Shown: positions 43,034-51,169 of the stretch, one piece after another | Layout of the letters: the number at the start of each line of letters is the position of its first letter | Position numbering within the stretch: the first letter of the stretch is position 1 | Source of the DNA: Nocardiopsis algeriensis | GTDB taxonomy: Bacteria > Actinomycetota > Actinomycetes > Streptosporangiales > Streptosporangiaceae | Reading direction: 5' to 3' | DNA: 64,000 nt | Assembly (NCBI RefSeq): GCF_014203695.1 | Contig: NZ_JACHJO010000007.1 | Span: 62,001 to 126,000 of the forward strand | Program-made: the position numbers and the translations under genes | Notes under the pieces: model-generated | Seen by the model: the letters and a program-made list of their open reading frames with translations, nothing else | Databases searched by the model: none | What the model was told of the DNA's origin: nothing

Positions 43034-44098
43034 TCAGGTGCTGATTCGCACTTGGCTGTGGTCGCCGAGCACGAGCCGGTGGGCTCTCGGCGTGGGAGAG
43101 GCGGGGACGATCTGCGTCTCCCGGCCGATCAGAGATCGCTCGATGCGGCGCATCCCCTGGATCGAGGCACCGCGGAGAACGATCGAGTACTCGATCTCGC
43201 TCGCGTCGATCCGGCAACCGCCCTCGACGGACGTGAACGGCCCGATGTAGGAGTCGCGGACGACCGTGTCCGGCCCCACGATCACGGGACCGACGATGCG
43301 TGAGCGGACCACCCGGGCGCCCTCGGCCACCGTCACTCTCCCGACCAGTTCGCTGTCGGTGACAGTACCCGAGTTCCGCGGCTCCAGTGTCTCCAGCACC
43401 TTCCGGTTCACCTCCAGCATGTCGTCCACGTTCCCGGTGTCCTTCCAGTAACCGGTGATCATGGCGGAGTCCACCCGCTCGCCCGCATCGATCAGCCCCT
43501 GGATGGCATCGGTGATCTCCAGCTCGCCGCGCCCCGAGGGCTTGAGGTTCTCGATGATTCCGTGCACGGCGGGCGTGAACATGTACACCCCGGCCAGCGC
43601 GAGGTCGCTCTTCGGACGCACCGGTTTCTCTTCCAGGCCCACCACCTGCCCGGCGGAGTCCAGTTCGGCCACCCCGAACGCCTGGGGCGTGCTGGTGCGG
43701 GTCAGCATGAGCTGGGCCGCGGGACGGTGACGCCGGAATCGGGCGGCCAGCTCGGCGAAGCCGCCGACGATGAAGTTGTCGCCCAGGTACATGACGAAAT
43801 CGTCGTCGCCCAGGTATTCGCGGGCGATGAGCACACCGTGTGCCAGCCCAAGCGGGGCCTCCTGCCGCAGATAGGTGACATCGAGACCGAAACCGCTCCC
43901 GTCCCCGACGGCGTTCTTGATCTCGACGGCCGTGCTGCCGGTCACGATCCCGACCTCACGCACACCGGCCTCGGCGATCGACTCCAGACCGTAGAACAGC
44001 ACGGGTTTGTTGGCGACCGGGACAAGCTGTTTCGCAGAGGTGTGGGTGATGGGGCGCAGTCGCGATCCCGACCCGCCGGCCAGCACCAGAGCCTTCAT
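43034..44098 (-). CDS. rmlA: glucose-1-phosphate thymidylyltransferase (long StrD type)
   Basis: 354-residue nucleotidyltransferase that makes dTDP-glucose from glucose-1-phosphate. N-terminal signature KALVLAGGSGSRLRPITHTS, then KQLVPVANKPVLFYGLESI and VMYLGDNFIVGGFAEL. The C-terminal ~110 residues form a left-handed beta-helix (NSGTVTDSELVGRVTVAEGA), the longer variant common in antibiotic clusters (StrD). It is the first gene of the minus-strand rmlA-rmlB pair. ATG 44098. Confidence 0.92.
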   Translation of the reverse strand: MKALVLAGGSGSRLRPITHTSAKQLVPVANKPVLFYGLESIAEAGVREVGIVTGSTAVEIKNAVGDGSGFGLDVTYLRQEAPLGLAHGVLIAREYLGDDDFVMYLGDNFIVGGFAELAARFRRHRPAAQLMLTRTSTPQAFGVAELDSAGQVVGLEEKPVRPKSDLALAGVYMFTPAVHGIIENLKPSGRGELEITDAIQGLIDAGERVDSAMITGYWKDTGNVDDMLEVNRKVLETLEPRNSGTVTDSELVGRVTVAEGARVVRSRIVGPVIVGPDTVVRDSYIGPFTSVEGGCRIDASEIEYSIVLRGASIQGMRRIERSLIGRETQIVPASPTPRAHRLVLGDHSQVRIST

Positions 44099-44439
44099 CG
44101 GTCGAGGACCTCCTCAGAGGGGATCGAAGGGGTGGACCACAGGGCCATCCTTTCCTTTCCGGCCGGGCAGGTTCCATCAAGGGAACTGAAGATATTCTCA
44201 AGGATTCCTTCGGCCGCGGTCCGGCCAGGTGAGCCGTGTGACCCCGCGCTCGGAGAACTGTGTTCTCCTGAGATGCGACGGCGGCGGCCCCGAGGACCTA
44301 CACACGCTTTTCAAGAATCGATGAATTTTATTTTTCGGATCTCTGCTTGTCCTCTTTTTCTGCGAAAACTACCATCGAGCCCAGCAGCCATTGGCGGAAG
44401 GGTGGAAACCCGACTCGCATTTCCCTTGAGGAGTTTCAA
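44099..44439. promoter_or_regulatory. divergent promoter region between rmlA and the C-methyltransferase
   Basis: 340 bases without a gene. The part nearest the methyltransferase (about 44310-44400) is unusually A/T-rich (tgaattttatttttcgg), suggesting its promoter. No defined operator was recognised. Confidence 0.55.
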
Positions 44440-45480
44440 TTGGACGCGCCGGATCTCGTCGAAATATGGAATGAAGACCAGGTCGACTCGTGGCATTCCT
44501 ATCACATGTCCGGCATGCCGGAATTGATAAGCTCGATGCATCTGTGCATGTCACTCTACGCCTTTGTCGAATCCGGATGCCTCGAACGGCTGCGCGCCGA
44601 GGAGTGGGCGTCGGCGGCGGAGATCCTCGGCGGGAGCGCGACCGATACCGGCCAGGGATTCATCGAGTATCTGCGGCTGTGCGGTGTCCTCGACCGGAGG
44701 GACGGGCGCTACCGGCTCTCTCCCAAAGGCACTTTGCTCACCAGCGAGATCTCACTGGCGCGGCTCGGCTTCTACCTCGAGGCCTACGCACCCGTCACCG
44801 CCCGGATCACCGATCTGATCACGAACAAGGCCGAGTACGGGCGGGACGTGGTCCGAGCGGGCGGTGCGCTGAGCCGGCACTCCGGAACCGTCGCCACGGT
44901 GTCCTACGTCGGGCTCGTCGCCGAGGCCATCGCGGAGCGGCAACCGCGCCGGATCCTGGACATCGGGTGCGGGGACGGATCCTTGATCCTTCGTCTGTGC
45001 GCACGGCTGCCCGAGCTGTCCGGCGTGGGAATCGACATCTCCCCCGCCGCCATCGAGAACGCTCGGGCCGACAGCGCAAGGGACGGGCTCGCGGACCGCA
45101 CGAGCTTCGAGGTGGCCGACGCCTTCTCACCCGACACCTGGTCCGAGAAGGCGGCGGCCGCCGATGTGCTCGTCGGGGTCGGGGTGATGCACGAGCTCTT
45201 CCGGGACGGGGAGGACGCGGTGATCGAGGTTCTGAACCGGCTCGCCGACGTGCTGACCGAGGACAAGGTGTTCCTGCTCGGAGAACCGGAACTCCGCTAC
45301 GACAACCGGGAGAACGACTCCGACTTCTTCCTCGTGCACGTGCTGACCGGCCAGGGCATCCCGCGGAACCGGACGGCATGGCTGGACGTGTTCCGAAGGT
45401 CGCGGTTGCGCTGCAAGCGCGTCATCACCAACGCCGTTGCCGGGCCGCGCACGTGTTTCTATGAGCTGACCGCTCGGTAA
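44440..45480 (+). CDS. class I SAM methyltransferase, likely alkylproline C-methyltransferase (LmbW/SibZ-like)
   Basis: 346 residues. The N-terminal half is helical and winged-helix-like (ISSMHLCMSLYAFVESGCLE, IEYLRLCGVLDRRDGRYRLS). The SAM domain carries RRILDIGCGDGSLILRLCAR, LSGVGIDISPAAIENARADS and DVLVGVGVMHELFRDG. In related clusters an enzyme of this place and type adds a methyl to the hydropyrrole carbon side chain formed from L-DOPA. I chose the TTG at 44440 because GAGGAG lies 6 bases upstream; longer upstream frames lack a site and protein character. It is divergent from rmlA, with its own promoter. An aryl- or sugar-methylating role is less likely but open. Confidence 0.72.
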   Translation: MDAPDLVEIWNEDQVDSWHSYHMSGMPELISSMHLCMSLYAFVESGCLERLRAEEWASAAEILGGSATDTGQGFIEYLRLCGVLDRRDGRYRLSPKGTLLTSEISLARLGFYLEAYAPVTARITDLITNKAEYGRDVVRAGGALSRHSGTVATVSYVGLVAEAIAERQPRRILDIGCGDGSLILRLCARLPELSGVGIDISPAAIENARADSARDGLADRTSFEVADAFSPDTWSEKAAAADVLVGVGVMHELFRDGEDAVIEVLNRLADVLTEDKVFLLGEPELRYDNRENDSDFFLVHVLTGQGIPRNRTAWLDVFRRSRLRCKRVITNAVAGPRTCFYELTAR

Positions 45481-45515
45481 CCGGGACCGCCCGGGCGAAG
45501 CGGGCTGCGCAGGCG

Positions 45516-45553
45516 CGGGGCGGTGGGGACGGGTGACCGTCCCCACCGCCCCG
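45516..45553. terminator. bidirectional hairpin terminator
   Basis: Perfect 17-bp stem cggggcggtggggacgg (45516-45532) with 45537-45553 and a 4-base loop gtga. It sits between two convergent genes (stops at 45480 and 45588) and can end both transcripts. Confidence 0.88.
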
Positions 45554-45587
45554 TTGCGCTTCGAGACCGCGGTCGACCGGGGGAACG

Positions 45588-47390
45588 TCAGCGGCACACC
45601 GCGTAGGCTTGGCGCCCGCGCGGCCCCGCGCCCGCACGCAAGAACCCGTCCCGCCCCACGCCCACGATGCAGGCCTTGGCGCCCATGGACATCTCGGGGA
45701 CCACGTCGACCACGTGTCCCCGGCGCCGGAGCTCGGCCACGGCTTCGGATCCGATCCCGGCCTCCACCACCAAGGTCCCGTGCCGGCGGCTGCGAGGGGT
45801 GAACGACGACGGGAAGTGGTCGGTGTGGAAGAGGGGTACCTCTGTGCTCTGCTGGAGGTCCGCCCCGAATTCGGCCACGGCCAGGAAGGTTTCCAGGGTC
45901 CACTGGTCCTGGCGGTCGCCCCCGGGGGTGCCGAAGGCCAGGTACGGACGCCCGTCCCGGGAGACCAGGGTCGGACTCAGTGTCGTGCGGGGACGCTTGC
46001 CCCCGGCGACCGCGTTCGGGTGTCCCTCCACCAGCCACATGGTCTGTCCCCGCGTACCGAGCGGGAAGCCGAGACCGGGGATGACGGGGGAACTCTTGAG
46101 CCAGCCCCCGCTGGGAACCGCGGCGACGAGGTTCCCGTGCCGGTCGGCCACCACGAGCGCACACGTGTCGCCGGGGTCCAGCGTGGCCCGCAGGACGACC
46201 GTGGGCATCCCGCTCTGCAACTGGTCCATCCAGTCGCCGCCCCAGTCCGGAACCGGATCGGGCTCGACCACCGGCACTTCGGAGGTCCGGCCTCCCAAGA
46301 CACCCGGGGCGGGGGACGGGTTCGCCCGGTCTCCGATGAGCAGTCTTCTGGTGGCGTTGTACTCCGGCGAGAGCAGAGTGGTGAGCGGCGGGTCGGGATG
46401 GGTGGCGGGATCCCCGTACCACGCCTCCCTGTCCGCGAAGGCGAGCTTGGCCGCCTCCGTCAGCAGGTGGACGTACTCGGCGCCGTCCGGGGCCGACGAG
46501 CGCAGGTCATGGGCCTCCAGGAGGGCCAGCTGCTGGAGGAAGACCGGCCCCTGGGACCAGGGGCCCGGCTTGTTGACGGTCAGTCCGTGGTAGTCACCGC
46601 GGAGCGCGGGCTCGACGTCGGCCCGCCACGCGGCGAGGTCGTCGCCGGTGAGCAGCCCCTTGTTCCGATGCCCGGACGCGTCGAGTACTTCGGTCGAGGT
46701 GACGAACCCGTCGATGGCCTCCGCCACGAAGCCCTCGTAGAACACGCGTCCGGCCTTTTCGATCTGCGCGTCCCGATCCGCGCTCCCCGCCCGGGCCTCG
46801 CTGACGAGCCGGCGCAGCACAGAGGCCAGGTCCGGGTTGGCGAGTCGTTCCCCGGCCGCCGGGGCGCGGCCGCCGACCAGGTAGGTCTTGCCGGAGGAGG
46901 CCCACTCGTCCTCGAACAGCGGCACGAGCGCGCCGATCGCCTTCGCCGTGTCGGCCATGACCGGGTAACCGCGTGTGGCGTATCCGATCGCCGGGTCGGC
47001 CACCGTCTCCAGGGGGAGCTTGCCGAAGTCGGCGAGCAAACGCAGCCAGGCGCCCATGGCGCCGGGGACGGTGGCCGGAAGAAGCCCGGACCCCGGGATC
47101 TGGCGCAGGCCCAGGCCGGTGAAGTGCGTCAGGTCTGCCTTGCCCGGCATCGGCCCCTGCCCGCAGATGACGGAGGCGTTCTCCTCACCCGAGCGCTGAG
47201 CGATGATCGCGACGTCGCCGCCGGGACCGTTGGAGTGCGGCTCGACCACCTGGAGGACCAGCCCGCCCGCGACAGCTGCGTCGAAAGCGTTGCCGCCCTG
47301 CTCCAGGACGGCCATCGCGGCGCTGGAGGCCAGCGGTGAGGTGCTGGAGACCGCTCCGAGGTCCCCGATGAGCTCCGGTCGGGAAACCAT
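45588..47390 (-). CDS. gamma-glutamyltransferase-family enzyme of the alkylproline pathway (LmbA/SibY-like)
   Basis: 600-residue Ntn-hydrolase homologue. Features: SSAAMAVLEQGGNAFDAAVA near the N-terminus, then PGDTCALVVADRHGNLVAAV with T409 as the expected autoprocessing nucleophile at the start of the small subunit, and PGLGFPLGTRGQTMWLVEG. No signal peptide is seen, unlike periplasmic or secreted glutathione-degrading enzymes. In lincomycin and PBD pathways this family cleaves a C-C bond, removing an oxalyl-type side chain of the pyrroline intermediate, instead of moving glutamyl groups. ATG 47390 lies 4 bases after the stop of the FAD oxidoreductase gene and has ggggaggtg upstream; the two form an operon. 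Confidence 0.85.
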   Translation of the reverse strand: MVSRPELIGDLGAVSSTSPLASSAAMAVLEQGGNAFDAAVAGGLVLQVVEPHSNGPGGDVAIIAQRSGEENASVICGQGPMPGKADLTHFTGLGLRQIPGSGLLPATVPGAMGAWLRLLADFGKLPLETVADPAIGYATRGYPVMADTAKAIGALVPLFEDEWASSGKTYLVGGRAPAAGERLANPDLASVLRRLVSEARAGSADRDAQIEKAGRVFYEGFVAEAIDGFVTSTEVLDASGHRNKGLLTGDDLAAWRADVEPALRGDYHGLTVNKPGPWSQGPVFLQQLALLEAHDLRSSAPDGAEYVHLLTEAAKLAFADREAWYGDPATHPDPPLTTLLSPEYNATRRLLIGDRANPSPAPGVLGGRTSEVPVVEPDPVPDWGGDWMDQLQSGMPTVVLRATLDPGDTCALVVADRHGNLVAAVPSGGWLKSSPVIPGLGFPLGTRGQTMWLVEGHPNAVAGGKRPRTTLSPTLVSRDGRPYLAFGTPGGDRQDQWTLETFLAVAEFGADLQQSTEVPLFHTDHFPSSFTPRSRRHGTLVVEAGIGSEAVAELRRRGHVVDVVPEMSMGAKACIVGVGRDGFLRAGAGPRGRQAYAVCR

Positions 47391-47394
47391 GCCC

Positions 47395-48879
47395 TCACAC
47401 CTCCCCGGCGGTTTCCGGGGCCTCGAAGATGCCGGGGCCGGACGTGAGGACGCGGTCGGGGTCGTACCGTTCCTTCGCCGCGTGGAAGTCCTCCCACGCA
47501 TCGCCGTAGTGCTCGCGCCACTCCTGTCGGGTCAGGGGCACCGAACCGATCGGGTAGAGCACGCCGCCGTGCCGCTCCCGTGTCCGGGCCATCAAGCGCC
47601 TGTTGCGCGCGAGCATGGAATCGACGAAGCCGGGTTCGGGGTCGGGGGTCTCGGAGACGGTGTTGATGTCTACGGCGAACAGCCACTCCGATCCGTCGGG
47701 TTCGGGCACGCGCGGAAGGGGACGCCTGGCGTGCGCTCGCCGCTGCGGATAGATCAGTCCGGCTCCGTAGGGGCCGATGTCGCGGGGGGTCAGGGTCGGG
47801 AGGACGTCGGCGAAGAAGTCCTCCAGCTTCGATCCCGGCAGCCAGGTGTCGAACCACGGTTTGACGAGCCGGTCCCAGCCCACGGTCTCGCACAGCGGGT
47901 CGATGACGTTGTCGATCGAGAGCACATGGTCCATGTAGTCCCGGTCCCTGACCTCCGGCGCCGCTTCCAGACCGTCCAGGATCTCCTGGTCGTCCGGTGG
48001 AGCGGAGAGGTCGTAGAACGTCGTCGCGAACAGTGTGAAACTCGGGGACGCGCCGGGCGCGACAAACTCGGCGTAGACGTGGTCGACGCCGTCGCGGTCG
48101 ATGACCGCGCGAAGGTCGCGGAAGAACGCGCCGGCGTCGGTGTGGCCGAACACGTAGGTGCGTGCCCGCTCCCTGGCGGGAACGAGGTCGACGGTCGCCT
48201 TGGTGATGATGCCGCACTGGCCGAGTCCGCCGAGCATCGCCTCGAACAGGTCGCTCTTCTGCCCCGGGGAGCAGCGCTCGACGGCCCCGGTCCCGGTGAC
48301 AACCTCCAGTTCACGCACGTGGTCGATCTGCAGCCCGGTGCGCAGACCGCCAAAGATTCCTCCGACCCCGCCCACCGACAGGGTCCCGCCCACGGTGAGT
48401 CCGGTGTAGCCGGTGAGAACCGGGGGCGTCCGTCTCGGCGAGCTCTCGTATGCCGCTCTGGTCAGGTCCTTCCACAGAACACCGGCATCGACCTCCGCCG
48501 AGTCCGGACTGAGGAAGCGGATGCGGTCCAGGCAGCGGTTCTCGATCACCAGTCCGTTCGAGAGCCCTTGGCCGAAGGTGGTGTGCGCCTGGCCGCGGCC
48601 GGCCACCGAGATTCCCTGCTCCCGGCAGAACGCGACCATCGCGGCCACGTCGTGTGCCGATCGGGGGCGCAGGACCGCGCTCGGTTTCTCGTAGGAGATG
48701 TTCCCCAGATCGACGGCAACCGCGTTCCGGGACGCGTCGTCGACCGCCAGGACACCTTCCAGCGGAGGAATCGGGGCGAACCCCGGGCCCCCTTTATCGG
48801 ATTCAGCGGTCATCCATTTTCTCGTGGACGAATCAAATCCGATGACCTCATCGGATGAACTGGCATTTGTCTCCAGCAT
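47395..48879 (-). CDS. FAD-binding (BBE-type) oxidoreductase (SibW-like)
   Basis: 494 residues with the FAD_binding_4 domain: AVLRPRSAHDVAAMVAFCRE, VAGRGQAHTTFGQGLSNGLV, LTVGGTLSVGGVGGIFGGLR and LFEAMLGGLGQCGIITKATV, similar to cytokinin-dehydrogenase-like flavoproteins. C-terminal half: substrate domain ending near EHYGDAWEDFHAAKERYDPD. In sibiromycin-type clusters such an oxidase is thought to add unsaturation to the pyrrolidine ring or its side chain. The position here, in an operon with the gamma-glutamyltransferase-like gene, supports a role in the same half of the molecule. Start ATG 48879 has gaagagg upstream. Confidence 0.8.
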   Translation of the reverse strand: MLETNASSSDEVIGFDSSTRKWMTAESDKGGPGFAPIPPLEGVLAVDDASRNAVAVDLGNISYEKPSAVLRPRSAHDVAAMVAFCREQGISVAGRGQAHTTFGQGLSNGLVIENRCLDRIRFLSPDSAEVDAGVLWKDLTRAAYESSPRRTPPVLTGYTGLTVGGTLSVGGVGGIFGGLRTGLQIDHVRELEVVTGTGAVERCSPGQKSDLFEAMLGGLGQCGIITKATVDLVPARERARTYVFGHTDAGAFFRDLRAVIDRDGVDHVYAEFVAPGASPSFTLFATTFYDLSAPPDDQEILDGLEAAPEVRDRDYMDHVLSIDNVIDPLCETVGWDRLVKPWFDTWLPGSKLEDFFADVLPTLTPRDIGPYGAGLIYPQRRAHARRPLPRVPEPDGSEWLFAVDINTVSETPDPEPGFVDSMLARNRRLMARTRERHGGVLYPIGSVPLTRQEWREHYGDAWEDFHAAKERYDPDRVLTSGPGIFEAPETAGEV

Positions 48880-49294
48880 GCAATCCTCTTCGAGAAGATT
48901 TCCGTTCCTTGGTCCCGGCGAATAATATCCGGGCAGGGACATGGGAGACACTCAGATGCTCTCAAACTGTTTTTAAAGTCTTTTGGCCGCCGGCCCTCAC
49001 CGATCACTCGAAGGAGCCCGGAGCGACAGCGGCGCCGAGGGCTCGGTTGAAGCCTGTCGCACCGGTGTGCACAGCAGTACCACCCTGCCCCGAATGGGGT
49101 GGCTCGACTTCACTGATATCCCAGCGAATCAGCAGGTCAATCGGTAGGATTCTGACCGGCTCAGCCACCTCCGTCAACCGAGTTTCCACACAATTGACGT
49201 GTTTGTCCGGTGGTTCGGAGGACGTTGCTCGGTCCCGGCCCGCACGACTACGAGGACGGACTCCTCGCCGGCTCTTCAAAGAAAGTTCACTGGT
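48880..49294. other. intergenic region at the right edge of the PBD cluster
   Basis: 415 bases between divergent genes. The first ~80 bases next to the FAD gene are A/T-rich (gagaagatttccgttccttg, ctcaaactgtttttaaagtc) and likely carry its promoter. The remainder has no convincing gene. Confidence 0.5.
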
Positions 49295-50167
49295 ATGACG
49301 ATCGTTGTGACAACGCCCACGGGGCATGTCGGCTCGCACGTGGTGCGGCTGCTGATACAGGCCGGTGTCCGTCCCAGGGTGTTGGTGCGCGAGCCGGGCC
49401 GGCTCGGGGAGGAGACCCGCCGGCGTGTCGAGGTCGAGCAGGGCGACCTCACCGACGCCGCCTTCGTCCGCGCCGCGGTCGCAGGAGCCCGGAGCGTCTT
49501 GTGGGTCGATCCGACGCCGCACACGTGTCCGGAACCGGTCACGGCTTCACTGCGGACCGCCGAAGCGGTCGCGCGGGCGACGGAGTCGGGCGAGGTCGAC
49601 CGGATCGTGCTGCTGAGTAGTGTGGGCGCCGAGAAGCGGGGCGGCGCCGGTCATATCGACGGCCTCGCCGCGATCGAGGAACGGTTCGAGGCCACCGGGG
49701 CCGACGTGCTCCACCTGCGCTGTGGTTACTTCTTCACCAATCTGCTGGCCATCGCCGACTCGCTGGCGGGCGGCGTACTCACCACAACGGCCGACCCCGA
49801 CCGGCCCATGCCCTGGGTCGATCCCCGCGACATCGGGGAGGTCGCCGCGGCTCGTCTGCTCAACGACGAGTGGGCAGGACAAGGAATCCAGGCGGTCCAC
49901 GGCCCGGAGGACCTGAGCTACCGGAGCATCGCCGCGATCCTCAGCGAGGTCCTCGGACGGGACATCCGGGTGCGGTGCGTGAACGATGACGATCTGCGCG
50001 GTGTGCTGCGCTCGGCCGGTCTGCCGGATGGGGCGGTCGAGGGCATCGTGGGCATGACGGCGGGCACCCGCGATCTGGTTCCCGAGCAGCCGCGGGACGT
50101 GGTCACCACGACGCCCAGCCCATTGGCGGCCTGGGCCTACGCGCACCTGCGCCCGGCCCTCCTGTAG
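49295..50167 (+). CDS. NmrA-like NAD(P)-binding protein
   Basis: 290 residues. N-terminal VVTTPTGHVGSHVVRLLIQA is the NAD(P)-binding glycine motif; LLSSVGAEKRGGAGHIDGLA and LRCGYFFTNLLAIADSLAGG fit the NmrA/NAD(P)H-azoreductase-like atypical short-chain dehydrogenases, which often bind cofactor without a Tyr-Lys active site. ATG 49295 is used; upstream in-frame codons add a sequence without family character. It lies beside the PBD cluster, but a biosynthetic role is unproven; it could be a late reductase, a redox sensor or a neighbour outside the cluster. Confidence 0.75.
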   Translation: MTIVVTTPTGHVGSHVVRLLIQAGVRPRVLVREPGRLGEETRRRVEVEQGDLTDAAFVRAAVAGARSVLWVDPTPHTCPEPVTASLRTAEAVARATESGEVDRIVLLSSVGAEKRGGAGHIDGLAAIEERFEATGADVLHLRCGYFFTNLLAIADSLAGGVLTTTADPDRPMPWVDPRDIGEVAAARLLNDEWAGQGIQAVHGPEDLSYRSIAAILSEVLGRDIRVRCVNDDDLRGVLRSAGLPDGAVEGIVGMTAGTRDLVPEQPRDVVTTTPSPLAAWAYAHLRPALL

Positions 50168-50401
50168 GCCTATCGACAAAAGCCGCGGCCCTGCGAGTCG
50201 GTAAACCTTTGAGCTGGGGTATTGCTGTGAAGCTATGACAGCGAGCCTGCCGAAAGCCCCTTTACAGCCGACCGTGCACCATGGTAAAAAAGTAAGGCCC
50301 GCCTTCCGCTGCGAAAGAATTATATATAATATAATTACAATTGATGTCGTCAGTTCACCCTTTGCTCGCGTCGGTGTAGTTGAACTGAATGGACGTTTTT
50401 C
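50168..50401 (+). promoter_or_regulatory. A/T-rich promoter region of the orphan response regulator
   Basis: The stretch 50317-50343 is almost pure A/T (aattatatataatataatt, nearly palindromic) in an otherwise GC-rich genome. It lies 60-85 bases before the ATG at 50402. Such a stretch could be a low-melting promoter or a binding site for a nucleoid protein such as Lsr2. Confidence 0.55.
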
Positions 50402-51169
50402 ATGACAGGGAAAAGGTTAAACACGATCCTGGGCGGCCCTCCTGTCCTGGTGGTCTCGGACTGCGAGGGCCGCGATGAGATACTCAAGGATCTGCGAAGA
50501 CACGGATTTGAAAGCGAATTGGTCTCGACCGGCGAAGAGGCCATGTCCAGGCATGAAGAATCCCAGTTGGTTCTCGTCGACTTCGATCTTGAGGATTTCG
50601 ACGGCCTGACCCTTTGCCGTGAGATCCGCAAAGCGAGCGACATTCCCATGATCGGGTTCACGTCGTCGGAGATGAACCGGATCCTGGCACTGGAAGGAGG
50701 ATGCGACGACTGTATCGACAAGCCTTATTCCAGTCGGGAGTTCGTGGCGCGGGTCAGCGCCCTGCTCAGGCGTTCCCGGGTCTCCTCCTCGTCGGTGCTC
50801 GCCTTTGGTGAGCTGTCGATCCACCCCACGACCCGGGAGGTGCGGGTGGGCGACCGGTCGGTCAAGGCGACGCGCAAGGAGTTCGAGCTGCTCCACCTGC
50901 TGGCGTCCCACCCGGACTCCCTCTTCTCCCGCGCCGAGCTCCTCCGCCGGGTATGGCAGTTCACCGTCGTACACGAAGAGGTCACCCCCTTGGCCAGTCG
51001 AACGATCGACACCCACGTGAGCAGCCTGCGCAAGAAGCTCGGGGCGCCGCACTGGATTGTCACCGTCCGCGGCGTGGGCTTCCGCTTCAACGACCCCGCC
51101 GTCTCGGGAGAGCCGCACGAAACCCCGGTGCGGGCCCGCGCGGGGAACCGCCCGGGAACCGTCCTCTGA
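50402..51169 (+). CDS. orphan OmpR-type response regulator
   Basis: 255 residues. The receiver domain (~15-130) has the phospho-acceptor D60 in LVLVDFDLEDFDGLTLC, the switch Thr in MIGFTSSEMN and K107 in CIDKPYSSREFVARV. The first acidic pair, DD in typical receivers, reads VSDCEGRD, a slight deviation. The DNA-binding winged helix (~135-235) has ATRKEFELLHLLASHPDSLF, SRTIDTHVSSLRKKLG and VRGVGFRF. No histidine kinase is adjacent. It is the nearest candidate regulator of the PBD cluster, by position only. The gene has a modest ribosome site. A ~20-residue tail follows the DNA-binding domain. Confidence 0.87.
   Translation: MTGKRLNTILGGPPVLVVSDCEGRDEILKDLRRHGFESELVSTGEEAMSRHEESQLVLVDFDLEDFDGLTLCREIRKASDIPMIGFTSSEMNRILALEGGCDDCIDKPYSSREFVARVSALLRRSRVSSSSVLAFGELSIHPTTREVRVGDRSVKATRKEFELLHLLASHPDSLFSRAELLRRVWQFTVVHEEVTPLASRTIDTHVSSLRKKLGAPHWIVTVRGVGFRFNDPAVSGEPHETPVRARAGNRPGTVL

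Noticed and set aside
18683-48879. Reading the cluster as lincomycin- or hormaomycin-type
   Set aside because: Alkylproline genes are shared with those pathways, but the dedicated tryptophan-to-anthranilate genes, the aryl-acid NRPS and the terminal reductase are PBD features, and no octose genes are present.
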